Positions 8,664 to 18,032 of a stretch of 64,000 bases of DNA are shown piece by piece (the first letter of the stretch is position 1; every line of letters begins with the position of its first letter). Source of the stretch: Bordetella genomosp. 13 (GTDB lineage: Bacteria > Pseudomonadota > Gammaproteobacteria > Burkholderiales > Burkholderiaceae_B); the NCBI RefSeq assembly GCF_002119665.1, contig NZ_CP021111.1, positions 4,774,001-4,838,000 on the forward strand, read 5' to 3'. The position numbers and the translations under genes are program-made. Below the pieces are notes generated by a model that did not search any database, had not been told where the DNA came from, and was given only the letters and a program-made list of their open reading frames with translations.

Positions 8664-10217
8664 TCATCGTGTCAGCGCCCAGATCGCCACGGCGACCGCT
8701 ACGGCCAGAACCGCCGTCAGCGCCGCCAGAAGGCGGTTGCCGTCTTCCTGGGCCCGGCGCAACCGTTGCGTCTCTCGCAACAATTCCGGACCGACGTCGG
8801 GCCTGCTGAGCCGGTCATGCACCAGGCGGGGCAGTTCCGGCAACATCTGCGACCATTGCCCGGCTTCCTTGGACAGCTTCTTGCGCAGTCCGTCCAGTCC
8901 GATGCGCTGGCGCATCCAGCGTTCGAGATAGGGCTTGGCCGTTTTCCACAGATCCAGGTCAGGATCCAACTGGCGGCCCAGCCCTTCCACGTTCAGCAGG
9001 GTCTTTTGCAACAATACCAGTTGCGGCTGGATTTCGACATTGAAGCGCCGCGAGGTCTGGAACAGCCGCAGCAGCACCTGGCCCAGCGAGATCTCCGACA
9101 GCGGCCGGTCGAAGTACGGTTCGCATACCGCCCGCACGGCACCCTCGAGCTCTTCTTCGCGGGTATCGGCGGGCACCCAGCCCGACTCGATGTGCAGCTG
9201 CGCCACGCGCCGGTAGTCGCGGTGGAAGAAGGCCAGGAAATTCTGCGCGAGATAGTTCTTGTCGAACTCGGACAGCGATCCGACGATGCCGAAATCCAGC
9301 GCGATGTAGCGGCCGAGCGTCTGCGGGTCGTCCGACACGTAGATGTTGCCAGGATGCATGTCGGCATGGAAGAAGCCGTCGGTGAACACCTGCGTGAAGA
9401 ATATCTCGACTCCGCTGCGCGCCAGCGTCTTGATGTCGATGCCGGCCGCGCGCAGGCGGTCTACCTGCCCGACCGGAATGCCATGCATGCGCTGCATGGT
9501 GAAGACCGTGCTGGCGGTGTACTCCCACATCACTTCGGGCACGATCAGCACGTCGCCGCGGCCCGTCTCGGGACCGAAGTTGCGGCGCAGCTGGCTGCAG
9601 TTCGAGGCCTCGCGCACCAGGTCCAGTTCGTCGTGCAGGTATTTGTCGAACTCGCCCACGACTTCGCGCGGCTTGAGACGGCGGCCATCGGGCCCCAGGC
9701 GCTCGATGATGCCGGCCACCACGCGCAGCAGCGCCATGTCCTTCTCGATGAGGCCCAGGATGCCGGGACGCAGGACCTTCACGGCCACCTCGCGGCCGTC
9801 GCGCAGCACCGCGAAATGCACCTGAGCGATGGAGGCGGAGGCCACCGGATCGATCTCGAAGTGGGCGAACAGCTCGTGCGGCGGCGCGCCCAGCGCGGCC
9901 TCGATGCTGGCGGCCGCCTGCGCCGAGGGGAATGGCGGCACGCGGTCCTGCAGCAGCGCCAGTTCGTTGGCGATGTCGGTGGGAATCAGGTCGCGGCGCG
10001 TGGACAGCACCTGTCCGAACTTGACGAACACCGGCCCCAGCGACTCGAGCGCCTGGCGCAGGCGCATGCCGCGCGGCGCGCGCGGGCGCGTGCCCAGGCG
10101 GATGACGCGCAGCAGCGCGGTAGCCACCGGATGATTGAGGCTGGACAACACCAGTTCGTCCAGGCCGTAGCGGAAAGCCACGAAGAGGATGCGAAGCAGC
10201 CGCGGCAGGATCAGCAT
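8664..10217 (-). CDS. ubiB: Ubiquinone biosynthesis kinase-like protein UbiB
   Basis: 517-residue atypical kinase/ATPase of the ABC1/ADCK family needed for ubiquinone biosynthesis. The diagnostic KxGQ motif ([12 protein letters not shown]) is in the N-terminal part, followed by AVKVLRPG, the HADMHPGN catalytic loop and the ALDFGIVG metal motif. A hydrophobic C-terminal segment ([20 protein letters not shown]) anchors it to the inner membrane. It starts four bases after the ubiJ stop codon, so the two are co-transcribed. ubiE lies nearby but is separated by the Tim44-like gene. Confidence 0.95.
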   Translation of the reverse strand: MLILPRLLRILFVAFRYGLDELVLSSLNHPVATALLRVIRLGTRPRAPRGMRLRQALESLGPVFVKFGQVLSTRRDLIPTDIANELALLQDRVPPFPSAQAAASIEAALGAPPHELFAHFEIDPVASASIAQVHFAVLRDGREVAVKVLRPGILGLIEKDMALLRVVAGIIERLGPDGRRLKPREVVGEFDKYLHDELDLVREASNCSQLRRNFGPETGRGDVLIVPEVMWEYTASTVFTMQRMHGIPVGQVDRLRAAGIDIKTLARSGVEIFFTQVFTDGFFHADMHPGNIYVSDDPQTLGRYIALDFGIVGSLSEFDKNYLAQNFLAFFHRDYRRVAQLHIESGWVPADTREEELEGAVRAVCEPYFDRPLSEISLGQVLLRLFQTSRRFNVEIQPQLVLLQKTLLNVEGLGRQLDPDLDLWKTAKPYLERWMRQRIGLDGLRKKLSKEAGQWSQMLPELPRLVHDRLSRPDVGPELLRETQRLRRAQEDGNRLLAALTAVLAVAVAVAIWALTR

Positions 10218-10221
10218 GGCG

Positions 10222-10863
10222 TCATGCGCTCCGCTTGGCCGTCAGCCGCGCCAGCCGCGCGTTCAGTTCCGCGATGCGGCGCTGCAGCGCATCCGCATCC
10301 GATTGCAGGGCCGCCAGGTCGTGCCGCCATTGCTCCAGCAAAGGCTTGCCCGCCAGCATGGGCTGCTCTTCGGTGAGGTATTCGGAGACATTGGCCGCAA
10401 GGCGCTGGCCGGCCGTGCGCAGGCCGTTGGCCAGCGCGCGCGCGCCCGATGCCAGCCGCGTGGCGGGAATGTCGCCCACGACGCGCGCCAGGTCGCTCTC
10501 GGCATCCCAGCGCAGGTCGCGCGCCAGCTCGGCCACCGTCTGCGCCAGCGCGGCATCGCCCGAGATGTGCGTGACCTCGGCAAAGTCCGGCTTGCCGCCC
10601 AGCAGGCGGTCGGGCCGCAGCCTGTCGGACTGCAGCGTCAGCGTGACGTCGGGCACGATGGCCTGGTCGGCGGACGAGACGGCCCCTTGGCTGTCGATGG
10701 TGAGCGACAGGACCTGCCCTGCCAGCGCGAAGCGCACGGTCTTGCCGGCGTGCCGCGACAGGCGCTCGCGCGCCCAGGGCTCTCGCCCCAGCAGGGCATT
10801 GAGCGCGCCCGCGGCCAGGCGCGCAGGAGTAGGCAAGGCGGAAGGAAGCGACATGAAGTCCAT
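10222..10863 (-). CDS. ubiJ: Ubiquinone biosynthesis accessory factor UbiJ (SCP2 domain)
   Basis: 213-residue protein with an N-terminal SCP2/sterol-carrier-like lipid-binding domain and a C-terminal coiled coil ([19 protein letters not shown]). In the Ubi metabolon it binds ubiquinone intermediates together with UbiK. The ATG at 10863 (MDFMSLPS) is chosen because a longer reading frame would run back into a rho-independent terminator hairpin at 10943-10963. An ATG at 10854 is an alternative. It is directly upstream of ubiB, as in many proteobacteria. Confidence 0.85.
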   Translation of the reverse strand: MDFMSLPSALPTPARLAAGALNALLGREPWARERLSRHAGKTVRFALAGQVLSLTIDSQGAVSSADQAIVPDVTLTLQSDRLRPDRLLGGKPDFAEVTHISGDAALAQTVAELARDLRWDAESDLARVVGDIPATRLASGARALANGLRTAGQRLAANVSEYLTEEQPMLAGKPLLEQWRHDLAALQSDADALQRRIAELNARLARLTAKRSA

Positions 10864-10937
10864 ACGGATGGCCGCCGCGACGGCCGGGCGATGAGCAAAC
10901 TGGCAGTTTACCGGGTTCGCTGCACCCACGATGCGCA

Positions 10938-10963
10938 TGAAAAACCGGCCGCGTGGGCCGGTT
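10938..10963 (-). terminator. Rho-independent terminator after the Tim44-like gene
   Basis: On the minus strand the stem AACCGGCC pairs with GGCCGGTT around a five-base loop and runs into a stretch of T (GGTTTTTC). It lies 28 bases beyond the Tim44-like stop codon and before the ubiJ start. It should separate the two transcripts. Confidence 0.8.
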
Positions 10964-10990
10964 CGGATACCGCGGGAACCAGCGTGAAGC

Positions 10991-11989
10991 TTAGCTGGCG
11001 TACTCGACCGGGATCTGCTGGATACCCGCCAGCAGCCAGCCGCCTTGCGCCGGCTTGAACAGGTTCCACACTTCCTCGAAGCGGAAGGCTTCGGCGGTGG
11101 GGTCTTCGCGCAGCATGCCGGAGAAGCGCACGCTGGCCAGGTGACCGTCGGAGACGGTTTCGATACCCAGCATCTCCGCGTTCAGCAGCACGACTTCCGT
11201 CTTGTTGGGCGCACCGGCGCGGGCCTCGAGCTGCGGCTTCAGTTCGGTGATCAGGTCATCGGTCAGGTACTCGCGCAGGCGGCTGACGTCGCCGGTATCC
11301 CACAGAGCCTGGATGTTGGTGAACTGTTCCTTGGCCTGCTGCAGGAAGCGCGGGGTGTCGAAGTCGCCCGGGATGAACCAGTTGCCATCCTCGCCGGCCT
11401 TGGGCAGCGCGGCTGCGGCAGGAGCAGCCGCCGGCTGGGCCGGGGCCGGACGCAGCGCTTCGCGATGCATGGGCTGCGCGCGGGCGTTGTCGCGGTAGTT
11501 GGCGTTGCCCGCGCCGTTGCCCGCGCCCTGGAACGCATGGCGCGACTGGCTGGCGCCACGCAGGCGGCGCACGATGAAGATGACGGCGAACACCACCAGG
11601 GCGATCAGCAGCATGCTGGCCATGAACTCGGCGAAGGCGCCGGACAGGCCCAGCGACGACAGCAGGCCCGCCAGGCCCAGGCCGATGGCCAGGCCGGCGA
11701 TGGGGCCGAGCCAGCGCGACGCGCCGCTGCGAGCGCCCGCAGCCGCGGCCGTGGAGCCGGCGGCGGCCGCGCCCGTGGCCGCGGTGCTGCCGGCGGCCGT
11801 GGTGTTGCTGGCAGCGGACGGAGGCGTGGTCGCCTGGCGCTGCTGCGTGACGTTGGAGGATTGGCGGCCCACGCTGCTGCCGCCGCCCGCGCGGCGCGCT
11901 TCGGCGTCGAAGGACGTCACGAGCAACGTGGCGCCCGAGACGGCGACCAGCGCCGCGGCGATGAATCGGGAAAAGGAAAGTCGGGACAT
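10991..11989 (-). CDS. Tim44-like domain membrane protein
   Basis: 332-residue protein. An N-terminal hydrophobic segment (about residues 8-25, signal or anchor) leads into a low-complexity Ala/Thr/Ser/Gly linker (about 35-95), one or two membrane segments (about 95-145, LGPIAGLAIGLGLAGLL and MLLIALVVFAVIFIV), and a cytoplasmic or periplasmic Tim44-like domain (about 205-330) of the NTF2-like fold. The exact function in bacteria is unknown. Expression is probably monocistronic, given its own terminator downstream and a 160-base gap to ubiE upstream. Confidence 0.8.
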   Translation of the reverse strand: MSRLSFSRFIAAALVAVSGATLLVTSFDAEARRAGGGSSVGRQSSNVTQQRQATTPPSAASNTTAAGSTAATGAAAAGSTAAAAGARSGASRWLGPIAGLAIGLGLAGLLSSLGLSGAFAEFMASMLLIALVVFAVIFIVRRLRGASQSRHAFQGAGNGAGNANYRDNARAQPMHREALRPAPAQPAAAPAAAALPKAGEDGNWFIPGDFDTPRFLQQAKEQFTNIQALWDTGDVSRLREYLTDDLITELKPQLEARAGAPNKTEVVLLNAEMLGIETVSDGHLASVRFSGMLREDPTAEAFRFEEVWNLFKPAQGGWLLAGIQQIPVEYAS

Positions 11990-12151
11990 TTCTAATGTGC
12001 TCCTCGAGGCGCGCCGCCCTCCCCCGCAGGAGGACCAGACGGGCCAAAGCGGCCGGCGCTTCTGTCTTACGAACCAGTTTCTTACAGAAAACTGAATAAA
12101 CCTAGAATAACGGACAACGCGGGCCGCTACAAGTTCCCGGGGCCGCGCAGG

Positions 12152-12928
12152 TCAGTTCAGGCGCACGCCCTCGTGCAAGGCGGCCACGCCCGCCGTCAGG
12201 TTGAAGTACTGCACGCGTTCCAGCCCGGCATCGCGCAGCATGCCCGCCAGGGTGTCCTGGTCGGGGTGCATGCGGATGGATTCGGCCAGGTAGCGGTAGC
12301 TGGCTTCGTCCTTGGCGACATTCCGGCCCAGCCACGGCAACACGTTGAACGAATACCAGTCGTAGGCCGGCGCCAGCGGCTTGGCCACCCGCGAAAACTC
12401 GAGCACCAGCAGCTTGCCGCCCGGCCGCAGCACGCGCGTCATCTCGGCCAACGCCCGGTCTTTGTGCGTCATGTTGCGCAGACCGAAGGCCACGCTGACG
12501 CGGTCGAAATAGCCGTCGGGAAACGGCAGGCGCTCGGCGTCGCACACGGTGACGGGCAGCAGCAGGCCGCTGTCGGCCAAGCGGTCGCGCCCCACGCGCA
12601 GCATGGAATCGTTGATGTCGGTCAGCCAGACCTCGCCCGTGGGACCGGCGCGTCGCGCGAAGGCCCGGGCCAGATCGCCCGTGCCGCCGGCGATGTCCAG
12701 CACTTTCATGCCCGGCCGCACGGCCGCGCGACCGATGGTGAAAGCCTTCCAGACGCGATGCAGGCCGCCGGACATGAGGTCGTTCATGACGTCGTAGCGG
12801 GACGCCACCGAATGGAAGACTTCCGCCACCTTGCGCGCCTTCTCGTTTTCAGGGACGGATTGAAAGCCGAAATGGGTCGTGTCTTGCCCGGACGCCTGCG
12901 CGCCGGACGGGGAGGAAGTGTTCTGCAT
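12152..12928 (-). CDS. ubiE: Demethylmenaquinone/ubiquinone C-methyltransferase UbiE
   Basis: 258-residue class I SAM methyltransferase that methylates the benzoquinol ring in ubiquinone synthesis. The signature [16 protein letters not shown] motif I ([15 protein letters not shown]), the [14 protein letters not shown] motif and [13 protein letters not shown] are all present. The ATG at 12928 gives the usual length. An in-frame ATG at 12985 would add 19 unconserved residues. The gene is divergent from phoB across a 143-base intergenic region. Confidence 0.95.
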   Translation of the reverse strand: MQNTSSPSGAQASGQDTTHFGFQSVPENEKARKVAEVFHSVASRYDVMNDLMSGGLHRVWKAFTIGRAAVRPGMKVLDIAGGTGDLARAFARRAGPTGEVWLTDINDSMLRVGRDRLADSGLLLPVTVCDAERLPFPDGYFDRVSVAFGLRNMTHKDRALAEMTRVLRPGGKLLVLEFSRVAKPLAPAYDWYSFNVLPWLGRNVAKDEASYRYLAESIRMHPDQDTLAGMLRDAGLERVQYFNLTAGVAALHEGVRLN

Positions 12929-13071
12929 GGTAGGGATCCCGGTTATGGTCCAATGGTAGCCGATCCGCCACGCCGCAAGCTGCATGTCGCCAGGGATTCA
13001 CATACCTGAAATATTCTGGCCATACTATCGCAACGTTCGCGCCGCGCCGGCGCACATCGGTTACTCCCCAC

Positions 13072-13770
13072 ATGTCCAGCACCATACTTGTTGTCGAAGA
13101 CGAACCCGCCATCCAGGAACTGATCGCCGTCAACCTGTCGTTCGCCGGACACAAGGTTCTCCGGGCTTTCGACGCCGAGCAAGCCCAGACTCTTATCCGC
13201 GCCGAACTGCCCGACCTCATTCTGCTCGACTGGATGCTGCCCGGCACCTCGGGCCTGTCGCTGGCCCGCAAGCTGCGCGAAGACGAACGCACCCGCACCG
13301 TGCCCGTCATCATGCTGACGGCCAAGGGTTCGGAACAGGACAAGGTCGACGGCCTCGAGGCCGGCGCCGACGACTACATCACCAAGCCGTTCTCGCCCAA
13401 AGAGCTCATGGCCCGCATCAAGGCCGTGCTGCGCCGCCGCGCGCCCCAGCTCACGGACGACATCATCGACGTCGCGGGCCTGAAGCTCGATCCGGTCACG
13501 CACCGCCTGTCGGGCAACGCCCAGCAGCTGCAGATCGGCCCCACCGAATTCCGCCTGCTGCACTTCTTCATGACGCACCCCGAGCGCGTGTTCTCGCGTT
13601 CGCAACTGCTCGACCAGGTGTGGGGCGACCACGTCTTCGTCGAAGAGCGCACCGTCGACGTGCACATTCGCCGCCTGCGCAAGGCGCTCGAGCCCAGCGG
13701 CCACGACATCCACGTGGAAACCGTCCGCGGCAGCGGCTACCGCTTCACCGCCCAGCTGCCCGCGCGCTGA
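13072..13770 (+). CDS. phoB: Phosphate regulon response regulator PhoB
   Basis: 232-residue OmpR-family regulator. The receiver domain carries the acidic pocket (VVEDE), phospho-acceptor D53 (LLDWMLPG) and the KPFSPKEL switch lysine. The C-terminal winged helix (about 135-230) ends SGYRFTAQL. Phosphorylated by PhoR, it binds Pho boxes such as the one at 8615-8632. It is followed six bases later by phoR. No pstSCAB-phoU genes are in the window. I see no clear Pho box in its own upstream region. Confidence 0.95.
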   Translation: MSSTILVVEDEPAIQELIAVNLSFAGHKVLRAFDAEQAQTLIRAELPDLILLDWMLPGTSGLSLARKLREDERTRTVPVIMLTAKGSEQDKVDGLEAGADDYITKPFSPKELMARIKAVLRRRAPQLTDDIIDVAGLKLDPVTHRLSGNAQQLQIGPTEFRLLHFFMTHPERVFSRSQLLDQVWGDHVFVEERTVDVHIRRLRKALEPSGHDIHVETVRGSGYRFTAQLPAR

Positions 13771-13776
13771 TCCTCG

Positions 13777-15087
13777 ATGATCTGGCTGCGCACGTTGATG
13801 CTGATCGCTCTCTGGGCGGTCATTTCGGCGCTTGCCGAATGGTTGCTGGGCAATCCTTTCGGCTGGATCCTGTTCAGCGTGGCGATGGTCGCCATCGTAC
13901 TGTGGCGCAGCTGGCGGCTGCAGCGGGTGGCGCGCTGGGCCCAACATCCGGAAACCTCTCCGCCCGTCGCGGTGGGCGCGTGGGACGACATCCTCGCGCC
14001 GCTGTACCGGCACCTGCGCGCCCGCGCGCGCGACCTGGCCGATACCCGCGACGCCATGCAGAGCATGCTGGCCGCGGCGCAGGCGCTGCCCGACGGCGTG
14101 GTCACGCTCAACGAAGATTTCCAGATCGACTGGTGCAACCGCATGGCGCGGCGCCACCTGGGGCTGCGCCTGCCCGCCGACCGCGGCCACAATCTGCTGA
14201 ACCTGCTGCGCTCGCCGGAATTCGTGGCCTACGCGCACAGCAACGACTGGCCCGAGCCCATCCTGCTGCGCCTGTCGCAGAACGGCCAGGAACGCGTGAT
14301 GATGATCCAGCTGACGTCGTACGCCAGCGACCAGCGCCTGCTGATCTCGCGCGACGTCACCCAGATCGAGAAGCTCGAGACCACCCGCCGCGACTTCGTG
14401 GCCAACGTCTCGCACGAATTGCGCACGCCCCTGACGGTGCTGTCCGGCTTCCTCGAAACCCTGCGCGACATGCCGGCCGACTCGCTGCCCGCCGCGCAGC
14501 GCGACCAGTACGTGGGCATGATGCACGAGCAGGCGCAGCGCATGCAGGCCATCGTCGAAGACCTGCTCACGCTGTCCACGCTCGAATCCTCGCCCAGCGC
14601 CGACCCTGTGGCGGTGGACATGACGCAGACCCTGCAGAACGCCCGCCAGCAGGTCGAGGCGTTGTCGGGCGGACGCCATACGTTCGAGTGGCACATCGAT
14701 CCCCACCTGCATCTGCTGGGCAGCGGCAGCGAACTAGCGTCGGCCGTGTCCAACCTGCTGACGAACGCGGTGCGCTACACGCCCGATGGCGGACGCATCA
14801 CCGTGCGCTGGCGTCCCGAAGAGGACGGCTCGGCGTGTTATAGCGTGCAGGACACCGGCATCGGCATTCCGGCGCGCCACATCCCGCGCCTCACCGAGCG
14901 CTTCTACCGCGTCGACCGCGGCCGGTCCCGCGCGGTGGGCGGCACGGGCCTGGGCCTGGCCATCACCAAGCACATCGCCATGCGCCACGACGCGACGCTG
15001 TTCATCGAAAGCGAACCGGGCAAAGGCAGCACCTTCTCCCTGCGCTTCCCGCCCGAACGCGTGGCGCGCAACGAGACGCCGGCCTGA
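13777..15087 (+). CDS. phoR: Phosphate regulon sensor histidine kinase PhoR
   Basis: 436-residue membrane kinase with two N-terminal membrane segments (about 5-20 and 28-45), a PAS-like region (about 95-195), the HisKA box with H213 (VSHELRTPLT) and a HATPase domain (NLLTNAVRYTP, DTGIGIP, GTGLGLAITKH). It senses phosphate through the Pst-PhoU complex in known systems and controls PhoB. It is coupled to phoB by a short spacer. The lack of a periplasmic sensor domain is normal for PhoR. Confidence 0.95.
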   Translation: MIWLRTLMLIALWAVISALAEWLLGNPFGWILFSVAMVAIVLWRSWRLQRVARWAQHPETSPPVAVGAWDDILAPLYRHLRARARDLADTRDAMQSMLAAAQALPDGVVTLNEDFQIDWCNRMARRHLGLRLPADRGHNLLNLLRSPEFVAYAHSNDWPEPILLRLSQNGQERVMMIQLTSYASDQRLLISRDVTQIEKLETTRRDFVANVSHELRTPLTVLSGFLETLRDMPADSLPAAQRDQYVGMMHEQAQRMQAIVEDLLTLSTLESSPSADPVAVDMTQTLQNARQQVEALSGGRHTFEWHIDPHLHLLGSGSELASAVSNLLTNAVRYTPDGGRITVRWRPEEDGSACYSVQDTGIGIPARHIPRLTERFYRVDRGRSRAVGGTGLGLAITKHIAMRHDATLFIESEPGKGSTFSLRFPPERVARNETPA

Positions 15088-15264
15088 TCGCGCCCCGGGC
15101 GCATCATCAATGAAGCGGCGAGCGCGCGGCCTGGCGGCCGCCCTCGGCCTTCGCATCCGGCCGCAGGGGCATTCGCCCCACGGCCTCCATGGCTTCTTGC
15201 ACCGCAGCAACACAACTGGGCCACAATGGACGGTCGTATTTCTTCTGCATGAGGTCCGGCAGCC

Positions 15265-16461
15265 ATGACCAAGATCGTCCTGTTCGAGAACATCCATCCC
15301 AGCGCGCGCGCCGTCTTCGAGGCGGCCGGCTACACCGACGTCGTCACGCATGCCTCGGCGCTGCCGCCGGCGCAATTGCGCGACGCCCTGCGCGGCGCCG
15401 AAGTGGTCGGCATCCGTTCGCGCACGCATCTGGATGCCGAACTGCTGTCGGGACCCGACCTGCGCGTGGTGGGCTGCTTCTGCATCGGCACCAACCAGGT
15501 CGACCTGGACTCCGCCATGTTGCGCGGCGTGCCAGTCTTCAACGCCCCCTTCTCGAATACCCGCTCGGTGGCTGAACTCGTGCTGGGCGAGGCGATCCTG
15601 CTGCTGCGCCGCATCCCTGAAAAGAACACGCGCGTGCACGCCGGCCACTGGGACAAGACCGCCGCCGGCGCCTTCGAGGCGCGCGGCAAGACGCTGGGCA
15701 TCATCGGTTACGGCAACATCGGCTCGCAGATCGGCACCCTGGCCGAGGCCGTGGGCATGCGGGTCACCTTCTTCGACGTCGAGGCCAAGCTGCCGCTGGG
15801 CAACGCGCGCCAGGCCGGCTCGCTGGACGAACTGCTGCAGCAGTCCGACGTGGTCACCCTGCACGTGCCCGGCGGCAAGAGCACCGAGAACATCATGAAT
15901 GCCGAGACGCTGGCGCGCATGCGCCGCGGCGCCATTCTCATCAACGCCTCGCGCGGCACCGTGGTCGACCTGCAGGCTTTGCGCGACGCGCTGCAGTCCG
16001 GGCACCTGGCCGGCGCGGCGCTGGACGTCTTTCCCGTCGAACCAAAAAGCGCGGACGAGCCGCTGTCCAGCCCGCTGGTGGGCATGCCCAACGTCATCCT
16101 CACGCCTCACATCGGCGGCAGCACACAGGAATCGCAAGAGGCCATCGGCCGCGAAGTCGCCGAGAAACTGGTGCGCTTCATCCAGGCCGGCACCACCAAG
16201 ACGGCCGTCAACTTCCCCGAACTGCCCTATCTCGAACCCATGGGCGGCACGCGCGTCCTGCACGTGCACCGCAACGCCCCCGGAGCCCTGGGCGCGCTGG
16301 ACAACCTGATGGCTCAACACGGACTGAACATCGTCAGCCAGAGCCTGCAGACCCGCGGACAGGTGGGCTACGTCATCACCGACGTGGAAGGCAAGGTGGA
16401 CGACGTCGTGATGGCCGCGCTGTGCAGCCATCCGGTCACGATACGCTGCGATCGGCTCTAG
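15265..16461 (+). CDS. serA: D-3-phosphoglycerate dehydrogenase
   Basis: 398-residue NAD-dependent dehydrogenase catalysing the first step of serine synthesis. The Rossmann motif GIIGYGNIGSQIG, the catalytic region RGTVVDLQAL and the active-site histidine in HIGGSTQESQE are present. A C-terminal ACT domain (RVLHVHRNAPGALGALDNL onward) suggests feedback inhibition by serine, as in the E. coli-type enzyme of similar length. It stands alone, 177 bases after phoR, with a hairpin terminator downstream. Confidence 0.92.
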   Translation: MTKIVLFENIHPSARAVFEAAGYTDVVTHASALPPAQLRDALRGAEVVGIRSRTHLDAELLSGPDLRVVGCFCIGTNQVDLDSAMLRGVPVFNAPFSNTRSVAELVLGEAILLLRRIPEKNTRVHAGHWDKTAAGAFEARGKTLGIIGYGNIGSQIGTLAEAVGMRVTFFDVEAKLPLGNARQAGSLDELLQQSDVVTLHVPGGKSTENIMNAETLARMRRGAILINASRGTVVDLQALRDALQSGHLAGAALDVFPVEPKSADEPLSSPLVGMPNVILTPHIGGSTQESQEAIGREVAEKLVRFIQAGTTKTAVNFPELPYLEPMGGTRVLHVHRNAPGALGALDNLMAQHGLNIVSQSLQTRGQVGYVITDVEGKVDDVVMAALCSHPVTIRCDRL

Positions 16462-16470
16462 GGCCAGTCA

Positions 16471-16496
16471 AGCCCGGGCGCAACCCGGCCCGGGCT
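16471..16496. terminator. Hairpin terminator between serA and convergent lysR
   Basis: AGCCCGGG and CCCGGGCT pair around a ten-base loop just after the serA stop codon, in the 75-base gap between two convergent genes. There is no strong T-run, so it may act in either direction or depend on other factors. Confidence 0.5.
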
Positions 16497-16536
16497 CATG
16501 TCTTGCATCCCGCTCGCGCCGATCCGACGGAATCGT

Positions 16537-17397
16537 TCAGCGCGCCGCGTCCGCCAGGCACTGCACCAGGTGGGCGGCCAGCGGTGCGCGGTCGAACGGC
16601 ACGCGGGCGATCACGCCCAGCTCGCGGCAGAACGAGGGCTCGCCCAGGTCCAGCAGGCGCAGTCCGCGCGTAAGCATTTGCCGCGTGCGCGGCATCAGCG
16701 CCACGCCCAGCCCCTCGCGCACCAGGTTGGCGATGGCATCGAGCTCGTCCAGTTCCAGCGCCTCGTGCACGGTCAGGCGCTGCTTCTTCAGGAATCCATC
16801 GACCAGGCGGCCGCCGAACGACGAACGGTCGTAGCGGATGAAGGGCTGCGTGGACAGCAGCTGGCGCCACGGCGCCTGCGGCAGCGCGCGCGACACCGCC
16901 AGCACCATCGGCTCGCGCACCAGGGGTTGCCAGCCCAGCTCGGGCGGCAGCGCGAACGGCGGGCGCAGCATCACAGCCAGATCGACCTCGCCCGAATCGA
17001 CCTGACCCAGCAGGTTCAGCGACACGCCCGGCACGACGCGCACGCGCACGTCGGGATAGGCCTGCCGGAAGCCTTTCATCGCTCGCACCAGCAGGGCCTG
17101 CTGCGCCGACGCAATGGCGCCCACGCGCAGCAGGCCGCTGACGCGCCCCGCCCCGGCCATGCCCACCATGCGGTCGGACATGGCCACCAGGGCCTCGGCC
17201 TGCGGCAGGATCTCGCGGCCATGCGTGTTCAGCTCGGCCGACTTGGCGGTGCGGTCGAACAGCGACACGCCCAGGTGCTCTTCTAGCCGGCGTATCTGCG
17301 CGCTGACGGCGGACTGCGTCAGCCCCAGCTGGCGGCCAGCGGCGGTGAAGGAGCCTTCGCGAGCCACCGCGATGAAGGTTTTGAATTCGCGGATCAC
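16537..17397 (-). CDS. LysR-family transcriptional regulator
   Basis: 286-residue LysR protein: an N-terminal winged helix (FKTFIAVAREGSFTAAGRQLGLTQSAVSAQI) and a C-terminal effector-binding domain. It is divergent from a glyoxalase-fold gene. The start is a GTG at 17397, lying only four bases from a large inverted repeat (17401-17434), so the regulator probably represses its own synthesis by binding there. No good ribosome site is visible. Effector unknown. Confidence 0.85.
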   Translation of the reverse strand: MIREFKTFIAVAREGSFTAAGRQLGLTQSAVSAQIRRLEEHLGVSLFDRTAKSAELNTHGREILPQAEALVAMSDRMVGMAGAGRVSGLLRVGAIASAQQALLVRAMKGFRQAYPDVRVRVVPGVSLNLLGQVDSGEVDLAVMLRPPFALPPELGWQPLVREPMVLAVSRALPQAPWRQLLSTQPFIRYDRSSFGGRLVDGFLKKQRLTVHEALELDELDAIANLVREGLGVALMPRTRQMLTRGLRLLDLGEPSFCRELGVIARVPFDRAPLAAHLVQCLADAAR

Positions 17398-17400
17398 TAT

Positions 17401-17434
17401 CGATATTTTTTATGCTCAGGCTCAAAAAATATCG
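17401..17434. promoter_or_regulatory. Long inverted repeat, probable LysR operator
   Basis: CGATATTTTTT and its exact complement AAAAAATATCG form 11-base arms around a 12-base spacer in the divergent promoter of the lysR and glyoxalase-fold genes. The region is strikingly AT-rich against a GC-rich background. Size and position fit a LysR recognition site overlapping the regulator's own promoter. Confidence 0.65.
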
Positions 17435-17513
17435 TTTTCCAATCAAAAAAACAATCCTTACACTAAGCCGTCATCAACTTTGCTTTAATCCTCGTCTGAC
17501 CGGAGTGTTTGCA

Positions 17514-17945
17514 ATGACTGCCCAAGCCGCCCTGCCCCCTTTCCACCTGGCCTTCCCCGTCCGCGACCTGGCCGAAGCGCGCAAGTTCTATGGCGAACTG
17601 CTGGGCTGTAGCGAAGGCCGCAGCTCGCCGGAGTGGGTGGACTTCAACTTCTACGGCCACCAGATCGTCGCCCACCTGTCGCCCGACGAATGCGGCCACA
17701 AGGCCACCAGCGCGGTCGATTCGCACAACGTGCCCGTGCGCCACTTCGGCGCCGTGCTGTCGATGGAAGAATGGGAAGCCATGGCCAAGAAGCTGACCGA
17801 CGCCGGCACCGACTTCGTCATCGAGCCCTACATCCGCTTCAAGGGCGAAGTGGGCGAGCAGGCCACCATGTTCTTCCTGGATCCGTCGGGCAATGCCCTG
17901 GAATTCAAGGCGTTCAAGAACATCGAGTCGCTGTTCGCGAAGTAA
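17514..17945 (+). CDS. VOC (glyoxalase/dioxygenase fold) family protein
   Basis: 143-residue single-chain vicinal oxygen chelate protein with the FPVRDLAEARKFYGELLG start and the DPSGNALEFKAF end typical of glyoxalase-like folds. Likely metal ligands are His in PPFHLAF, a central His and Glu in LEFKAF. A GGAG ribosome site eight bases upstream fixes the ATG at 17514. The substrate is unknown; candidates include lactoylglutathione-like adducts or small dioxygenase substrates. Likely controlled by the divergent LysR protein through the palindrome at 17401-17434. Confidence 0.8.
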   Translation: MTAQAALPPFHLAFPVRDLAEARKFYGELLGCSEGRSSPEWVDFNFYGHQIVAHLSPDECGHKATSAVDSHNVPVRHFGAVLSMEEWEAMAKKLTDAGTDFVIEPYIRFKGEVGEQATMFFLDPSGNALEFKAFKNIESLFAK

Positions 17946-17967
17946 GCTGCTGTTTTCGAGCAATGCC

Positions 17968-17989
17968 GCCGGCGCCCGAGGGCGCCGGC
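17968..17989 (+). terminator. GC-rich hairpin, probable terminator
   Basis: A perfect ten-base stem (GCCGGCGCCC/GGGCGCCGGC) with a very short loop lies 22 bases after the VOC gene stop and 43 bases before pxpB. It lacks a T-run, but its position suggests it ends the VOC transcript. Confidence 0.5.
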
Positions 17990-18032
17990 ATTCCATCAAC
18001 CCACCATCCGGCCCACGCCGCGGACGACACGA

